Positions 25,369 through 34,415 of a DNA stretch of 64,000 nt are shown here, piece after piece. The position numbers and the translations under genes were made by a program. This DNA is from an uncultured bacterium. GTDB lineage: Bacteria > Verrucomicrobiota > Kiritimatiellia > RFP12 > UBA1067. Below the pieces are notes generated by a model that worked only from the letters and a program-made list of their open reading frames with translations, was not told the origin of the DNA and ran no database searches. The DNA lies in assembly GCA_902779075.1 (NCBI GenBank), contig CACZAK010000004.1, positions 22,319-86,318 of the forward strand, read 5' to 3'. How positions within the stretch are numbered: the first letter of the stretch is position 1; every line of letters begins with the position of its first letter.

Positions 25369-28300
25369 ATGGACATTGAAACTTTCAAAGCACTCGATGA
25401 GCCGGCAAAGTTCGCCGCAACGATGTTCGCGTACGTGCCGTATCCGCTCAACAGTACGTCGCTCGGTGGGCTGTTCAAGCGACGGTTCGGGGAAATGTCC
25501 GAAAGTTCAATGCCGGCGAAGGTTGCCGCGTCTGCCATCAAGACACTCGCTGGACGCAAGTTGGTTGACAGAAAGGGTGCGACTAGCTCAAGCTACATCT
25601 TTGGGCGTGGCACTTCGGCAAAAGACGTAGTGGACATCCTAGACGAAGCTGCGGAGAGGCATTGGCTTCCAACTGCGGCAGACTTGGGGTACGCCCTCGA
25701 CGGTGAGCTGTACGGGAATGAGAAGTTTACTGTTATCGCAAAACAAGCCGAATGCGCCCGGAAAATCGCGAAGGGGTCTGGAGCGTCCATGTCCGATGCC
25801 GTGGCGAAGGCCCTTTCGATTCGTGGAGGACTTCAGATTGCGCGCGGAGCGGCATGGCATGCGGCGCGGATCATCGCCGACGAACCGGAATTCGTTTTCG
25901 CCGGAGCCGGCGACCCGCTTGTTCGCACCATGCGTTATTGGCTCAATGTCAGGTTCACATGCGGATTCGATGTGCGCAAGGCGCTCGTCGCGCTAGAGAC
26001 CGCGTTTCGCGCCGGAGGTAAATGGGACTGGCGTCTTGTCGCGTCTTTCGCCGCGCTTTGCTTCTGGGTGGGATGGCGGCAGGGGCTTGAAACGGCCTTG
26101 GCGGTGTCCGTTAGTCAGCCCCCGCACACTGGCGGCCGTTACGACGAGGATGCGGACGAAGTCTTTCACCAGACGCTCAATGCATGCCAGTTCGCGATGG
26201 AAGGAAAATTCGCCCATGCCGACATTGCATTCAAGACGGCAGAGAAGTTTGATGACGATCTGGATAGCCGAGCCACCGTGGAATGTCGCCAGGTGGACAA
26301 CGTGCCGGAGCGGCTCTTGGCTGCGATGTGCGCTGCCGTAGCCAATCCTGAGAAAATCGCGAAGCGGCGTCCTGAAAGGATTATGGAGCAGACATGGTAC
26401 GACGCTAGTACGCTTTGGGGCGACCGAGATCTGCCGGAGGAGCACTACGCCGATTTCGTCGAAGAGTTTTCCAGGGAGTTTTCATGTCGATGGAAGGATG
26501 TCGTGACATGTAGCGGCGTTTTGCTGAGGAAATATAACTCCAAGTTGGAGAGGGTATTCCCTTCGGGGATTCCGTTCGCCTGGGACTTTCGGTTGCTCGC
26601 GTCTGGTCGCGAAAAATGGAAAGAAACTGCGCGATCGCTTCTTCTCTTCGCCGAATCCGCCGAACGCGCAGGTTACATCAACATCGCGCAGCTGTATCTC
26701 ACGCTTCTTTCGGGCAGTTACGCCGAGGAGGAAATGGCTGACTTGCTCAAGCGCGTGTCGGCTACGTCCGTGAAGTTTTTACCAGACCTCTGCCAGCAGG
26801 ACGAATGGAAGAACATGTTGGAGGCGATGCGCAAGACGGTCAAGGGCGCGTCAAGGGCGGCTAAGCGAGATACGGACAAGGGTGGAGACCGCGTATTTTG
26901 GCAACTCATCGTGGAGAAGCCCGAAAAGGATGGGCGGTACGAACTTCGGTACCTTGAACCGGTTCTTCGTCCGTCCGGCAACCCGGAGGACAGGAAACTC
27001 GACCAGCGGCTCTCGCAGTGGGACGTCGAAAACAAAAAAAACGTGCGGAGGGCACTTTCCGAAAAGGACAGGGCCATTGCCCGCGTAATGAGCGCGAACG
27101 GCGGAACCATGAATCACAAGAAGCGTGGAGAGATTTTCCCCATGCTTGTGGGGATGGACAATGTTGAGCTGCGGTTCATCCCAAGCTATGGAAGCATCTA
27201 CAGTTCGGACATGACAAAGCCGAAGCGGGTGAAGATCGTAGACGGAAAGTGCGAGATGCGTACCTCCGTCTCGGCAGATGGCGGTATCGTACTGTCCGTT
27301 CCGAAGTGGGCGATGGAGATTGGCGAAGACGCACTCTTGGTGCCAGTGGACGATGAGACGATTTCGGTGGTGCAGCTGTCGGACGGAGTCAAGCGCCTGC
27401 TGGCCATGTTCCGCGAGTTCGGCGCCAAGGGTAAGATTACAATCCCCCCTGCGGCGATGAAAGAGGCTGCGCCGATCATCGAGGAGATGTCGGCGCTGCT
27501 GCCCGTCGCCGCGCCGACGGAGGCGGAGAAGACGAAGCTTCGGCGTGTCGCGGCGGCCACCTCGCTCGCCGCGCGGCTGTCTTTTGCGGGCGATGTGCTC
27601 ACGGTGCGCATCGTCGCGAAGCCGCTTGCGGCGATGCCGTCCCTCGCGATCGAGCCGGGCGAAGGGCAGGCGGAGAGGGTCGTGGCGGACGCATCGGGGA
27701 ACTACCTGCTCGTGCGCGACCTCACGGCGGAGAAGGAGGTGCTGGAGCGCGTCAAGTCCGCGCTCGCGGAGTGCGAGACGTGGTTCGACGGAAAGTGTTC
27801 GTGGAACATCGACAACATTCCCGCAGCGCTTGGCGCGCTCGGCGCGTTGAAGGCGATTGCAGATGCAGAGCCCTCCGCGTTTGCGCTGGAGTGGATCGAC
27901 GACAAGAAGGTATCCGTGACGTTTGCGCCGAAGAGCGGCGTACATCTCGGTTCCACGCGCACGGCGGAGGACTGGTTCCGCGTCGATGGCGAGTTTGCGC
28001 TGGACGATGGACGTGTCCTCTCCGTGGCGAAGTTCCTGGATGCGGCGAAGGCGCACGTTGGCGACTACGTGAAGCTTTCTGACGGCGACTACGTGCGGCT
28101 CACGAAGACCATGGCACGGCAGATTGATGCGCTGGCGGCGGCGGGACGGCGTAAGGGTGACGGAGTGGAGATTCCCAAGGCGGCCATTCCGATGCTTGAC
28201 GGCGCGTTTGGCGAGGGCGATGATTCGCTGGAACTGCCGGACGCGATGGCGAAGACGGCCGAGGAAATCCGCACTGAGTTTGCACGCAAACCGACCGTGC

Positions 28301-29685
28301 CGCGAGCGCTTTCCGCTGAGTTGCGTCCCTATCAGCTGGAGGGCTACAGGTGGCTCTCGCGGTTGGCGGGGTGCGGGTTCGGATCGTGTCTGGCGGACGA
28401 CATGGGCCTCGGCAAGACCGTGCAGGTGATCGCGCTCCTCCTCGAACGCGCGAAGGGCGGTGCGTCGCTCGTCATGGCGCCGTCGTCCGTCTGCGGAAAC
28501 TGGCGTTCTGAGATTCGCCGCTTCGCGCCGTCGCTCAGGCCGCAGATGGCCTACGAGAACGAGGGCGCGCTTGCGTCGTTCGGTCCGTCGGACGTCGTGA
28601 TCGCGAGCTACGGCTATCTTCTTTTCCACGAGGATGAGTTTGCTGCCGTGAAGTGGAACGGCGTCGTTCTCGATGAGGCACAGGCGGTTAAGAACGACGC
28701 CTCGAAACGCGCGAAGGCCGTGAAGAGGCTGCCGTCAAAGTTCCGCGTTGCCGCCACGGGCACGCCGGTGGAGAACCGGTTGGGCGAGCTGTGGAGCATC
28801 TTCGACTTCCTCAATCCCGGGCTGCTTGGAGCGGCCTCGTCGTTCGCGTCGCGCTTCACGAGCAACGGAATGGCCACGGGTACGCTGAAGCGTCTTGTGA
28901 AGCCGCTTGTGTTGCGTAGACTAAAGGGCGAGGTTCTCGACGACCTGCCGGAGAAGACAGAGACCACGGTGATGGTCGAACTCGGGAAGGCGGAACGTTC
29001 GGCCTACGAGGGATGCAGGGTTCATGCGCTCCAGCAGCTGGAGAAGGACGCTGAAATGGGCGGCGGCGAGGCGAACCGCATGTCGATCCTCGCGGAGCTG
29101 ACGCGACTGAGGCGTTTCTGCTGCCACCCGTCGCTCGTCCTGCCGAACGAGGCGTTGCCGTCCGCGAAGATGGAGGCGTTGCTGGAGCTGCTTTCGAATC
29201 TCCGCGACAGCCGCCACCGCGCGCTCTTGTTCAGTCAGTTCACGGACTACCTCGCAATCGTCCGAAAGGCTCTCGACGCGCGCGGCTGGACGCACCTTTA
29301 CCTTGACGGCTCCACGCCCACCGCCGAGCGCGGGAGGCTTGTGGAGGCGTTCCAGTCCGGCGAAGGCGACTTCTTCGTGATCTCCCTCAAGGCGGGCGGT
29401 ACGGGCCTGAACCTCACGGCGGCGGACTACGTGATTCTGCTTGATCCTTGGTGGAACCCCGCCGTTGAGAATCAGGCCGCAGACCGCGCGCACCGCATTG
29501 GGCAGCGGAACCCGGTCACGGTTTACAGGCTCATCGCGGCCGATACCGTGGAGGAGCGAGTCCTCGAACTGCACAAGGAGAAAAAGCAGATTGCGGAGGA
29601 CATGTTGGAGGGTACCGGTTCCGCCGCGCTCTCGCCCGCCCAGCTCATGGACCTTTTCAGGTCTAGCGCCACTGGCAGTGTGTAA
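25369..29685 (+). CDS. SNF2-family DNA translocase with very long N-terminal region
   Basis: 1438 aa. The ATPase part is C-terminal: ELRPYQLEGYRWLSRLAGCG, Walker A DDMGLGKT (about residue 1010), DEAQ (VVLDEAQAVKN, about 1101), GTPVENRLGELWSIFDFL, then the second RecA domain with LFSQFTDYL, SLKAGGTGLNL, WWNPAVENQAADRAHRIGQ. These define bacterial SNF2 proteins that move along double-stranded DNA. The first 950 residues are not recognisable; the part near 480-930 has beta-rich segments like the accessory domain of bacterial SNF2 relatives, and the first 450 are helical. The gene begins 1 bp after lpxK ends. No methylase or nuclease neighbour suggests a defence island. Confidence 0.9.
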   Translation: MDIETFKALDEPAKFAATMFAYVPYPLNSTSLGGLFKRRFGEMSESSMPAKVAASAIKTLAGRKLVDRKGATSSSYIFGRGTSAKDVVDILDEAAERHWLPTAADLGYALDGELYGNEKFTVIAKQAECARKIAKGSGASMSDAVAKALSIRGGLQIARGAAWHAARIIADEPEFVFAGAGDPLVRTMRYWLNVRFTCGFDVRKALVALETAFRAGGKWDWRLVASFAALCFWVGWRQGLETALAVSVSQPPHTGGRYDEDADEVFHQTLNACQFAMEGKFAHADIAFKTAEKFDDDLDSRATVECRQVDNVPERLLAAMCAAVANPEKIAKRRPERIMEQTWYDASTLWGDRDLPEEHYADFVEEFSREFSCRWKDVVTCSGVLLRKYNSKLERVFPSGIPFAWDFRLLASGREKWKETARSLLLFAESAERAGYINIAQLYLTLLSGSYAEEEMADLLKRVSATSVKFLPDLCQQDEWKNMLEAMRKTVKGASRAAKRDTDKGGDRVFWQLIVEKPEKDGRYELRYLEPVLRPSGNPEDRKLDQRLSQWDVENKKNVRRALSEKDRAIARVMSANGGTMNHKKRGEIFPMLVGMDNVELRFIPSYGSIYSSDMTKPKRVKIVDGKCEMRTSVSADGGIVLSVPKWAMEIGEDALLVPVDDETISVVQLSDGVKRLLAMFREFGAKGKITIPPAAMKEAAPIIEEMSALLPVAAPTEAEKTKLRRVAAATSLAARLSFAGDVLTVRIVAKPLAAMPSLAIEPGEGQAERVVADASGNYLLVRDLTAEKEVLERVKSALAECETWFDGKCSWNIDNIPAALGALGALKAIADAEPSAFALEWIDDKKVSVTFAPKSGVHLGSTRTAEDWFRVDGEFALDDGRVLSVAKFLDAAKAHVGDYVKLSDGDYVRLTKTMARQIDALAAAGRRKGDGVEIPKAAIPMLDGAFGEGDDSLELPDAMAKTAEEIRTEFARKPTVPRALSAELRPYQLEGYRWLSRLAGCGFGSCLADDMGLGKTVQVIALLLERAKGGASLVMAPSSVCGNWRSEIRRFAPSLRPQMAYENEGALASFGPSDVVIASYGYLLFHEDEFAAVKWNGVVLDEAQAVKNDASKRAKAVKRLPSKFRVAATGTPVENRLGELWSIFDFLNPGLLGAASSFASRFTSNGMATGTLKRLVKPLVLRRLKGEVLDDLPEKTETTVMVELGKAERSAYEGCRVHALQQLEKDAEMGGGEANRMSILAELTRLRRFCCHPSLVLPNEALPSAKMEALLELLSNLRDSRHRALLFSQFTDYLAIVRKALDARGWTHLYLDGSTPTAERGRLVEAFQSGEGDFFVISLKAGGTGLNLTAADYVILLDPWWNPAVENQAADRAHRIGQRNPVTVYRLIAADTVEERVLELHKEKKQIAEDMLEGTGSAALSPAQLMDLFRSSATGSV

Positions 29686-29743
29686 GGAGGCTCGAATGTC
29701 ATGATTGGAACAACAAGAAAAAACTATCAAAGGGGACTGAAAA

Positions 29744-30478
29744 ATGACCGATAAGTTTGGATGGGTTAAAGACTCCTCCATGAGAGAGAAGGTACTCGAG
29801 GAGTATCAGCGAATCAGGGAGGCCACAAAGTCAAAGTACGTGAGCGAAGCACGTGCGGAAATGTTCCTCAAAATTGATATGCCACGCACGGCGCGCTTGA
29901 TTGGTATTGAAGTTTCGACTGACAAGAAGACAGGTAAGTCAGTCATAGAGTTCGACAACAACCAGCAAGTGGACATTCTCTTCGACTACGTCATGATGTT
30001 CGATGTCGCAGAAGGCCGTCCGCTGCGATACGAATTCATCAGCCGTTTCAGACAGGCGGCGGAGGAGTCTTTGCGAATCACTGCGGAAATATACTCCGAT
30101 TACAAGTACGCATGGCTGGTGCCAATCAGGTCAAAGTCAAACTTCGGCGCACACTGCCGCGACCTTCTTTCAGGAAGGGAGTTCTTTCTCGTGGACAGGG
30201 GAATGAGCAATGCGTTTACGAAAGATTCGTCCGTCGGTCTGGCCACGGGGATACATCCATTTGGCGATCCATCTCTTGGTTGCGTGATGACTGGCGGTGC
30301 CGCGATTCCTTTGCCCTTGGATGGCATTGAGGCTATGTTGAAGGAACTGCTTTCTGGATTGAAAATAGACAAACTTCCGCCCATGTCCCTTGACGAGGGG
30401 GAAGAAGCTCGTTTTGTCGCAGCTGTTGTGAAGGCGGCGATACAAAGCGGACTTAGCGAGATTATTAGGTATGAGTAG
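29744..30478 (+). CDS. Conserved-looking hypothetical protein (244 aa)
   Basis: Starts MTDKFGWVKDSSMREKVLEE; ATG preceded by AAAGGGGACTG. Soluble, no signal peptide, mixed charge. Sections such as EFDNNQQVDILFDYVMMFDV and SNFGAHCRDLLSGREFFLVD look well folded, but no family comes to mind. It lies between the SNF2 gene (58 bp) and murJ (12 bp) and is probably co-transcribed with murJ. Base composition is slightly lower in GC than its neighbours. Confidence 0.65.
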   Translation: MTDKFGWVKDSSMREKVLEEYQRIREATKSKYVSEARAEMFLKIDMPRTARLIGIEVSTDKKTGKSVIEFDNNQQVDILFDYVMMFDVAEGRPLRYEFISRFRQAAEESLRITAEIYSDYKYAWLVPIRSKSNFGAHCRDLLSGREFFLVDRGMSNAFTKDSSVGLATGIHPFGDPSLGCVMTGGAAIPLPLDGIEAMLKELLSGLKIDKLPPMSLDEGEEARFVAAVVKAAIQSGLSEIIRYE

Positions 30479-30490
30479 AAAACTTAGGCC

Positions 30491-32068
30491 ATGATAGGAA
30501 GCGGGAAGGGCATATTGAAGAACACGGCCGTTGTGGGGGCTATGACGGCGCTCTCGCGCGTGCTGGGGCTCGTGCGCGAGATGTTCCAGAGCCGCCTCAT
30601 CGGTGCGGGCGTGGAACAGAGCGCTTTCGTGCTCGCGTTCGCGATCCCGAACATGATGCGCAAGCTCTTCGGCGAAGGCGCGCTCACGGCCGCGTTCGTG
30701 CCCGTGTTCAGGGGCGAAGTCGAGGCGCAGCGGATGGAGTCTGCCCGCCGTCTCGCGCGAGCCGTGATGACGATGAGTCTCCTCATGCTCGCGGCCGTCT
30801 CGGCGCTCGCGGTAGTCGGTCTTTCGGCCGCGCTGCACTGGGGCTCCGCGTTCTCGGAACGCACCTCACTCACGCTGCGCCTTACGCGCATCCTCGTGCC
30901 GTACATGGTGTTCATCTGCGGGTCGGCGTTCGGCATGGGCGTGCTGAACGCGCTCGGCAAGTTCGCGGCGGCGGCGCTGATGCCATGCCTTTTGAATGTG
31001 GTATGGATCGCCGCGCTCGGCGTGCTGTGCTTCATTCCCGGGATGTCGCTTGCGTCGCGCGCCGTGTGGGTGAGCGGCGCGATCCTCTTCGCCGGATTCC
31101 TCCAGATGGCGTTCATGTTTTATTGCATGAAACGGCGTGGTGTCTCGCCGCGTCCCTCGCGCGCCGGCTGGGGCGACCCCAACACGCGCCTTGTATGGCG
31201 CAACATGCTCGTTGCGACGGTCGGTGCGGGAGCCGTGCAGATCAACTACATGCTCGACCAGGTGCTCGCGCAGGCGGCGTCCCCGTGGGCCGCAGGCGTG
31301 ATCGGCTACGCGGAACGCCTGATGGATCTGCCACTCGGCATCGTGGGCGTCGCGTTCGGCACCGTGCTGCTGCCCACGTTCTCCGGCTGTTTCGCGAAGG
31401 GCGACGTGGCGGGTGCGCGCGAGGCGTTCCTCTCGTCCACGGACAACCTCCTCTTCGTGATGATCCCCGCCGCTGTCGGGCTCGGCGTGATCGCCCCGGA
31501 CCTCACCCGCGTAATCTACGAGGGCAAGGCGTTCGACGCGACGGCCACGATGCGCGTGGGACGCGCGGTGGCTTGCTACGCGGTCGGCCTGGGCTTCTTC
31601 GGCCTGCAGAAGACGCTCGTGCCGTGGTTCCAGGCGCAGAAGGACATGAAGACCCCCCTTGCGGTGTCCGTGAAGATGGTGTTCCTCAATGCGACTCTCA
31701 ACATCCTTGCGGTGTGGCTGCTGCCCGTCGAATGGAGGCACGTGGGCCTTGCGGCCTCGACCGTGTTCTGCGCAGGCGTCGCCTGCGTGTTGCTTGCTGT
31801 GCTAGCGCGCCGCAAGAACGGCAATCTCGGCTTCGCGTTGCTGGTGCGTCCCGTGGGACGTACGCTCGCCGCGTCCGCCGTGATGGGCGTGGCGCTCTGG
31901 CTGGTGCGCTCTTGGCTCGGCGCGCGCGGCTGGACGGGTACGTGGGCGAACGTGACGCAACTCGCGATGCTCGTGGTGCTGGGCGGGGTCGTATATTTCG
32001 GAGTCCACTTCCTATTTGCCCGCCGTACGTTCACTGCGCGGCTGCGGGCGCTCCGCCGCCGCAGATGA
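30491..32068 (+). CDS. murJ: Lipid II flippase MurJ
   Basis: 525 aa, fourteen hydrophobic helices. The N-terminal KNTAVVGAMTALSRVLGLVR and SAFVLAFAIPNMMRKLFGEG match the MurJ/MviN signature, with the conserved arginine in the first loop; FGTVLLPTFS and ALGKFAAAALMP are also family-like. It moves lipid-linked peptidoglycan precursor to the periplasm. The C-terminal tail is strongly basic (LRALRRRR). Frame ends 60 bp before the rnhC start. Confidence 0.95.
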   Translation: MIGSGKGILKNTAVVGAMTALSRVLGLVREMFQSRLIGAGVEQSAFVLAFAIPNMMRKLFGEGALTAAFVPVFRGEVEAQRMESARRLARAVMTMSLLMLAAVSALAVVGLSAALHWGSAFSERTSLTLRLTRILVPYMVFICGSAFGMGVLNALGKFAAAALMPCLLNVVWIAALGVLCFIPGMSLASRAVWVSGAILFAGFLQMAFMFYCMKRRGVSPRPSRAGWGDPNTRLVWRNMLVATVGAGAVQINYMLDQVLAQAASPWAAGVIGYAERLMDLPLGIVGVAFGTVLLPTFSGCFAKGDVAGAREAFLSSTDNLLFVMIPAAVGLGVIAPDLTRVIYEGKAFDATATMRVGRAVACYAVGLGFFGLQKTLVPWFQAQKDMKTPLAVSVKMVFLNATLNILAVWLLPVEWRHVGLAASTVFCAGVACVLLAVLARRKNGNLGFALLVRPVGRTLAASAVMGVALWLVRSWLGARGWTGTWANVTQLAMLVVLGGVVYFGVHFLFARRTFTARLRALRRRR

Positions 32069-32114
32069 CTACAAAATCATAAATATCAGTCTCACCCGGA
32101 CGAAAGAATTGTGG

Positions 32115-32120
32115 TATAAT
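32115..32120 (+). promoter_or_regulatory. rnhC extended -10 (TGGTATAAT), leaderless
   Basis: TATAAT with TG-G extension; 7 nt (AGCCGAC) before the ATG at 32128. No ribosome-binding sequence between them. Confidence 0.7.
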
Positions 32121-32127
32121 AGCCGAC

Positions 32128-33219
32128 ATGCCTCAGCCCAAGACATCTTTCACGTATGAACTCGACGCCGAACAGCAGGAAAAGCTGCTCGCGATGCTCG
32201 CGCTCGGAAACTATCGTCCGAGGCAGGTCCCATATTCCATGGCGGCGGTGGAGGGAGACGGCTTCAATTGTGCGCTCTACCAGAAGGAGAAGCACGGACG
32301 CCGCAAGCTGTGCATCCAGGGCTCTAAGGCACAGGACTTCGTGGAGTTCTTCCTTGAGCCAAACGTACTCGGCGTGGCGACGATCGGATACGAGGACATC
32401 CTCGACCCAGGCCGCAGTTCGGCCCACGGCGGCAGCGACGAGTCCGGAAAGGGCGACTACTTCGGTCCGCTCGTGGTCGCGTGCTGTTACACCGACGAGA
32501 AGCTTTCGGCGGCGATGCGCGAAATGGGCGTGAGGGACTGTAAGCAGATGACGGACAAGGCCGTGTTGACGGTTGGCTCGAAGCTGCGCCAGCTGCTCGG
32601 ACAGAACCGCTACGCAGTTGTGAAGATCGGCCCCGCCGCGTACAACCGACTCTACGCGAAGATCAAGAACATCAACCGCCTCCTCGCGTGGGCTCACGGA
32701 ACTTGCATCGAGGAATTGCTGGAAAAGCAGCAGGCGTGTCCGAAGGTGGTGGTGGACCAGTTTGCGCCTACGGAGACTACGATTCGCCGCGCGCTGAAAG
32801 AACGCGGAAAGAAGATCGTCGTGGAGCAGCGCCACCGTGCAGAGGACGATATCGCCGTGGCCGCCGCGTCAGTTGTCGCGCGCGAGCAGTTCCTGCGAGC
32901 TATCGCCGCGATGGCCGTGGAGGACGGTCCTATCCCCGTGGACAAGGTGCCGCTCGACATGATTCCGCGCGGAAGCAGCGACCCGCGCGTGCGGGAGCTT
33001 GCGGAGGAGATGGTGCGCAAGCACGGCCCGACTTGGCTGATGAACCACTGTAAGGCGCATTTCCAGACAACCGACAAGGTACTCGCCGCATGCGGCAAGT
33101 CCCGCGCCGATCTGCCTCCAGAAGGGCAGGTCACAAGCGCGGTGGCGAATGGTGCCCCTAAGTCGGGGTGGCGGGCGTCTAAGCCCGCAGATGACAAGTC
33201 GATTTCCAAATCGACTTAA
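32128..33219 (+). CDS. rnhC: Ribonuclease HIII
   Basis: 363 aa; the usual length is about 300-310. The N-terminal TBP-like substrate domain (about 1-85) is followed by the type-2 RNase H fold with GGSDESGKGDYFGPLVVA (Asp104, Glu105), VVDQFAP and the HRAEDDIAVAAASVVARE block. It removes RNA from RNA/DNA hybrids. From about residue 325 on, the tail (VTSAVANGAPKSGWRASKPA DDKSISKST) is encoded by three consecutive DNA hairpins and looks like a repeat element absorbed into the reading frame. Confidence 0.94.
   Translation: MPQPKTSFTYELDAEQQEKLLAMLALGNYRPRQVPYSMAAVEGDGFNCALYQKEKHGRRKLCIQGSKAQDFVEFFLEPNVLGVATIGYEDILDPGRSSAHGGSDESGKGDYFGPLVVACCYTDEKLSAAMREMGVRDCKQMTDKAVLTVGSKLRQLLGQNRYAVVKIGPAAYNRLYAKIKNINRLLAWAHGTCIEELLEKQQACPKVVVDQFAPTETTIRRALKERGKKIVVEQRHRAEDDIAVAAASVVAREQFLRAIAAMAVEDGPIPVDKVPLDMIPRGSSDPRVRELAEEMVRKHGPTWLMNHCKAHFQTTDKVLAACGKSRADLPPEGQVTSAVANGAPKSGWRASKPADDKSISKST
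33150..33217. repeat. Run of small hairpins at the rnhC 3' end
   Basis: GCGGGC-GTCTAA-GCCCGC (33172-33189) and a perfect palindrome with arms AAGTCGATTT / AAATCGACTT around CC (33196-33217), preceded by CCCCTAAGTCGGGG (about 33156-33169). The last one includes the stop codon's first base. They may act as a terminator-like or REP-like element while encoding the protein tail. Confidence 0.65.
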
Positions 33220-33261
33220 AGAAGAGAAGAAAAGAAAGCGAAAAAGAGAAAGTGAATAAAA

Positions 33262-33984
33262 ATGACTGAATTCTTTGCAAATTCCCTGATGAACGGCTTC
33301 ATAAAGTCAAGCCTCATGGGTCAGGGCATCGTTGCCGTGCAGATTGCGGCGAGCATATTCATGGTTGCCATAGCCATAGGCAAGTGGCGCGGGCTTTCCC
33401 GCGTGTCGCAGTCGGCACGCCGCGTGACTCGCGACGTGATGAGCGGACACGACGTGCTTGAATACTACCTCGCCCGTCACCCTAACGGACACACTCCGCT
33501 GGAGAACATCTATTGGGCAACTTGCGAGCGCCTGCTGCGTATGCTCGCGCCCGACGTGCGCAGTCTGCTCGTGGGACGGAAGGCCGACGTGGAAGTTGCT
33601 CTCACGGCGCATGAGATGGGCCTCGTGAAGGCTCTAAGCGAACACGTGCTAGACGAGGAGGAAATCCGCGTGGAACACGGCATGGGCGCCATCGCCACGG
33701 TCGTGGCACTCGCGCCGATGTTGGGCCTGCTCGGTACCGTGTGGGGCGTGCTAGACGCCTTCGCCGACATGGGCGAGGCGGGCAGCGCGACAATCGCCAC
33801 GATGGCCCCGGCTATTTCGTCCGCGCTCGTCACCACCGTCGTGGGGCTGCTCGTGGCAATACCCGGCGTGATCATGCACACTCGTCTCAACGCTACGGTG
33901 CGCGCGCTGATGAGCGATATGGAGGGCTTCACGGACGACCTCACCGGTCGCATCGCACTTGAATTCCAGGGGAGAGCGTCCTGA
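33262..33984 (+). CDS. exbB: MotA/TolQ/ExbB proton channel protein
   Basis: 240 aa, three membrane helices: about residues 20-38 (GIVAVQIAASIFMVAIAIG), then LAPMLGLLGTVWGVLDAF and SALVTTVVGLLVAIPGVIMH, which carry the conserved Gly-rich and Thr/Ser residues of the family. With ExbD it forms the pump that turns proton flow into TonB motion. The stop overlaps exbD (TGATG). TolQ is the alternative name, but a TonB-like gene rather than TolA follows. Confidence 0.93.
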   Translation: MTEFFANSLMNGFIKSSLMGQGIVAVQIAASIFMVAIAIGKWRGLSRVSQSARRVTRDVMSGHDVLEYYLARHPNGHTPLENIYWATCERLLRMLAPDVRSLLVGRKADVEVALTAHEMGLVKALSEHVLDEEEIRVEHGMGAIATVVALAPMLGLLGTVWGVLDAFADMGEAGSATIATMAPAISSALVTTVVGLLVAIPGVIMHTRLNATVRALMSDMEGFTDDLTGRIALEFQGRAS

Positions 33985-34400
33985 TGTCGCGCCGTGGCCG
34001 ACATGCCGGGAGGATCGGCGGCCCCAAGGCGTCGATCGACATGAACTCCCTCATCGACCTGACGTTCCTTCTGCTCGTCACGTTCATGCTCACGATCCCC
34101 GCGCTTGAGCAGGGCATCTCGATCATGCTGCCGCGCGCGAAGACTGACGTGCTGCCGAGCAAGAACGCGAAGGCCAACACGATCACGGTCGACGTCAACC
34201 ACAAGATATTCCTCAACGACGTTCCCACCACGCTCGACCAGCTTGAGGCCGATCTTAAGGCGATGGTCGAGCGCGATGCCGACGTGCCGGTTCTGGTGCG
34301 CGGCGACGAGCGCCTGGAGTACGGTGCCGTGATGGACGTCGTGAAGGTGGTGTACAAGTGCCAGGTGCGCAAGATGGCGCTCGTGACGGTGGAGAAGTAG
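33984..34400 (+). CDS. exbD: ExbD/TolR biopolymer transport protein
   Basis: 138 aa. One N-terminal membrane helix with the essential aspartate in MNSLIDLTFLLLVTFMLTIP (Asp of the LID motif), then a small periplasmic domain (TITVDVNHKIFLNDVPTTLD, VLVRGDERLEYGAVMDVVKV). Partner of the ExbB protein encoded just upstream; translation is coupled by the 1-bp overlap. Confidence 0.94.
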   Translation: MSRRGRHAGRIGGPKASIDMNSLIDLTFLLLVTFMLTIPALEQGISIMLPRAKTDVLPSKNAKANTITVDVNHKIFLNDVPTTLDQLEADLKAMVERDADVPVLVRGDERLEYGAVMDVVKVVYKCQVRKMALVTVEK

Positions 34401-34415
34401 CGGGGACTTCAGGCG

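Noticed and set aside
25369..29685. SNF2 gene as part of a DISARM- or Druantia-like defence system
   Set aside because: The neighbours are lpxK, a small hypothetical gene and murJ; no methyltransferase, phospholipase D or other defence partner is present.
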